Below, piece after piece: positions 4,187 through 5,866 of a stretch of DNA of 5,866 nucleotides. Numbering within the stretch: the first letter of the stretch is position 1; every line of letters starts with the position of its first letter. The stretch is from Oscillospiraceae bacterium (GTDB lineage: Bacteria; Bacillota; Clostridia; Oscillospirales; Ruminococcaceae), in NCBI GenBank assembly GCA_014858325.1, contig RKCM01000038.1:1-5866 (forward strand), given 5' to 3'. The notes under the pieces are model-generated. The model worked only from the letters and a program-made list of their open reading frames with translations, ran no database searches and was not told where the DNA came from. The translations under genes and the position numbers were made by a program.

Positions 4187-5404
4187 TTGGAAAGCATTCA
4201 ACGATATTGGAAGCGGACGGACAAAGCGTACCTCTCCCTCTGCCTGCTCAGCAGTATCCTGGCGGTGCTGGCCCTCTCCTCCTGGGCAGCCAAGCAGGGC
4301 AGCGGCTTTGCGGTGGACGAGGTGACCGGGGCCATCACCGGCGTGGGCGATTACCGCCGGGCCGTGGTGCAGGCGGGCGCGGCGGGCATCGGCCTTGTGG
4401 TGGCCATCCTGCTCTCGAACATCGATTACCGCAGCCTCGTCAAGGTGTGGCCGGTGCACGTTGCCGTAACGTGGGGCCTTGTGCTGCCCACGCTGTTCAT
4501 CCGCAACGTGAGCATCGGCCCGCTGACCATCGGCTACAACGCGGGCGACACCGACAACTATTCCTGGTACAAGCTGGGCGGCTTCACCTTCCAGCCCACG
4601 GAGCTGGCAAAGATCAGCTTTATTTTGACCTTTGCCATGCACCTGAACAACGTCCGCGGCCGGATCAACGAGCCCAAGGAGCTGGGCAAGCTGCTGCTGC
4701 ACATGCTGGTGCCCATCGGCATCATCCACATTCAGGGCGACGACGGCACCGCCATCATCTACGGCATCATCGCCTGCAGCATGATGTTTGCGGCGGGCAT
4801 CAGCTGGAAGTATATCATCGGGGCCATCTCGGCCGCTGCCGCCGCCGTGGCGCTGGCCTTCGGCTTCTTCAGTGATAAGATCGGCAAGGGCTACCAGTGG
4901 TACCGCATCCTGGCCGTCATCGACCCGGAGAACAAGACCGGCTGGGCCCCCAGCGAGGCCGTCTGGAAAAACATCATCTACCAGCAGCAGCGCGGCGAGA
5001 TTGCGCTGGGCTCCGGCGGCATCTTCGGCAACGGCATCCTGGGCGGCAGCTACTACAGCGTGCCCAACGCCCACAACGATTTCATCTTCAGCTGGATCGG
5101 CAATGCGGCGGGCTTTGTGGGCTGCTGCGTAGTGCTGGGGGTGCTGCTTGCCATCGTCTGCAAGACCTTTGCCACCGGGGCCCGCAGCGAGGACCTGCTG
5201 GGCACCTTCATCTGCGCCGGCATCGGCGGGGCCCTGATGGCCCAGATCTTTGTCAACGTGGGCATGAACCTCCGCGTTCTCCCCGTCATCGGCGTCACCC
5301 TGCCCTTCTACTCCGCAGGCGGCAGCTCGGTCCTCATGCTGTATATCTGCGTTGGTTTAGTCCTCTCTGTTTATATGCACAATACGAAAAAGCTGTTTGG
5401 GTAA
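4187..5404 (+). CDS. SEDS-family peptidoglycan glycosyltransferase (FtsW/RodA/SpoVE)
   Basis: The product (405 aa from the chosen start) is a polytopic membrane protein of the family that polymerises lipid II into glycan strands, usually with a class B penicillin-binding protein. Family marks are W127 and GGFTFQPTELAK (131-142), DDGTA (185-189), the extracellular SVPNAHNDFIFSWIG (291-305) with the conserved Asp298, and the C-terminal NVGMNLRVLPVIG (357-369) and LPFYSAGGSS (372-381). About ten hydrophobic segments are visible. The TTG at 4187 is chosen because AAAGG lies 10 nt before it, typical RodA-like sequence (RYWKRTDKAYL) starts just after, and the longer frame runs through the promoter. 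An in-frame GTG at 4133 is an alternative but lacks a good ribosome site. The usual GEE.G after DFIF is GNAAG here. It stands alone between its promoter and a terminator. RodA-like (elongation) is my preference over FtsW or SpoVE, but the sequence does not settle it, so no symbol is given. Confidence 0.92.
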   Translation: MESIQRYWKRTDKAYLSLCLLSSILAVLALSSWAAKQGSGFAVDEVTGAITGVGDYRRAVVQAGAAGIGLVVAILLSNIDYRSLVKVWPVHVAVTWGLVLPTLFIRNVSIGPLTIGYNAGDTDNYSWYKLGGFTFQPTELAKISFILTFAMHLNNVRGRINEPKELGKLLLHMLVPIGIIHIQGDDGTAIIYGIIACSMMFAAGISWKYIIGAISAAAAAVALAFGFFSDKIGKGYQWYRILAVIDPENKTGWAPSEAVWKNIIYQQQRGEIALGSGGIFGNGILGGSYYSVPNAHNDFIFSWIGNAAGFVGCCVVLGVLLAIVCKTFATGARSEDLLGTFICAGIGGALMAQIFVNVGMNLRVLPVIGVTLPFYSAGGSSVLMLYICVGLVLSVYMHNTKKLFG

Positions 5405-5419
5405 GAGCCGGACAGATAA

Positions 5420-5464
5420 AAAGTCCTCTGCGGCTGTTTTGGCCGCAGAGGACTTTCGTTTTTT
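5420..5464. terminator. Strong, probably bidirectional terminator between the SEDS gene and ilvD
   Basis: A perfect 15-bp stem (5420-5434 with 5442-5456) with a 7-nt loop is followed on the plus strand by CG and TTTTTT (5459-5464). It lies 15 bp after the SEDS stop codon. On the minus strand the same hairpin is followed by TTATC, and the T-run (5422-5418) partly overlaps the stem. It lies 18 bp beyond the ilvD stop, so it probably ends both convergent transcripts. Confidence 0.88.
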
Positions 5465-5482
5465 ATGCAGGGAGCCTGGGCG

Positions 5483-5866
5483 TTACTTCAGCACAGCGCC
5501 GAGGTTGGCGCTGGTGACCATGCGGGCGTAGCGGCTGAGCCAGCCCGTTTTGACGTTGGGCTCCGGGGCCACGTACTTGGCCTTGCGTGCGGCAAGGACG
5601 TCGTCGGAGACCTCCAGCGTAATGCTGGCATTGGGGATATCAATGCGGATGATGTCCCCTTCTTCGATGAGGCCGATGGGGCCGCCGGAAGCGGCCTCCG
5701 GGCTGACATGGCCGATGGCGGCACCGCGGGAGGCCCCGGAGAAGCGGCCGTCGGTGATGAGGGCCACGGTCTTATCCAGCTTCATACCGGCCAGAGCGGA
5801 GGTGGGGTTGAGCATCTCGCGCATACCGGGGCCGCCCTTGGGGCCCTCGTAGCGGATGACCACCAC
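5483..5866 (-). CDS. ilvD: Dihydroxy-acid dehydratase, C-terminal part (runs off the window)
   Basis: The last 127 or 128 codons of a gene of about 550 codons are present; the N-terminal part, with the iron-sulfur ligands, lies beyond 5866. The enzyme dehydrates 2,3-dihydroxy-3-methylbutanoate and its methylpentanoate analogue in valine, isoleucine and leucine synthesis. Recognisable segments are IRYEGPKGGPGMREML near the edge, then ALITDGRFSGASRG and IGHVSPEAASGGPIGLI, which are strongly conserved in the IlvD/Edd family. The form EGPKGGPGM with GHVSPEA fits IlvD better than 6-phosphogluconate dehydratase (Edd). The codon at the edge is GTG but is an internal valine, not a start. The gene is convergent with the SEDS gene and shares its terminator. 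Confidence 0.95.
   Translation of the reverse strand: MVVIRYEGPKGGPGMREMLNPTSALAGMKLDKTVALITDGRFSGASRGAAIGHVSPEAASGGPIGLIEEGDIIRIDIPNASITLEVSDDVLAARKAKYVAPEPNVKTGWLSRYARMVTSANLGAVLK

Noticed and set aside
3871..4875. Open frame of 334 codons on the plus strand spanning the divergent control region and the SEDS gene in another frame
   Set aside because: After about 4190 it is an Arg/Gly/His-rich out-of-frame reading of the SEDS gene. An ATG at 4123 begins a Cys-rich stretch in the leader, but it has no ribosome site and does not stop before the SEDS start.
4121..5074. Open frame of 317 codons on the minus strand opposite the SEDS gene
   Set aside because: It lies wholly antisense to a clear membrane protein gene, has repetitive Ala/Gly/Asp/His composition and no recognisable motif.

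Overview
The window is a GC-rich (about 60% or more by eye) stretch of bacterial chromosome with housekeeping genes. Gene content, codon use and two copies of a structured intergenic repeat suggest an anaerobic gut Firmicute of the Oscillospiraceae (Faecalibacterium/Gemmiger/Subdoligranulum type). That placement is an inference from memory of similar repeats and could not be tested here.

Layout, left to right. Positions 1-2626 hold a minus-strand transcription unit, read right to left: tsaE, tsaB, rpiB, upp. TsaE and TsaB are two partners in making the tRNA modification t6A. RpiB interconverts ribulose-5-P and ribose-5-P. Upp uses PRPP, which is made from ribose-5-P, to salvage uracil. The tsaE/tsaB and tsaB/rpiB junctions overlap (4 and 8 bp), so translation is probably coupled. 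Upp follows after a 172-bp gap. A rho-independent terminator lies beyond upp at the left edge. Directly after the stop codons of rpiB and upp sit two copies of the same folded repeat: an outer stem enclosing four hairpins.

Positions 2630-4029 hold a single minus-strand gene for a secreted protein with a His-Gly/Cys arrangement like clan CD cysteine peptidases (gingipain/CHAT-like). It has its own near-consensus promoter and its own terminator. That terminator is interlocked with the tsaE promoter: the predicted tsaE start point lies inside the terminator stem.

Positions 4030-4186 are a divergent control region with a nested inverted repeat between two strong promoters, one for the peptidase-like gene (minus) and one for a SEDS-family (FtsW/RodA/SpoVE) peptidoglycan polymerase gene (plus, 4187-5404, probable TTG start). 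A strong hairpin terminator at 5420-5464 separates the SEDS gene from a convergent gene, ilvD (dihydroxy-acid dehydratase), of which only the C-terminal part lies in the window.

No tRNA, rRNA, CRISPR array, transposase or prophage gene was seen. The features most worth following up are the two covarying multi-hairpin repeats, the unclassified secreted peptidase-like protein and the overlapping promoter/terminator. No gene cluster in the window looks like a new defence or mobile system.
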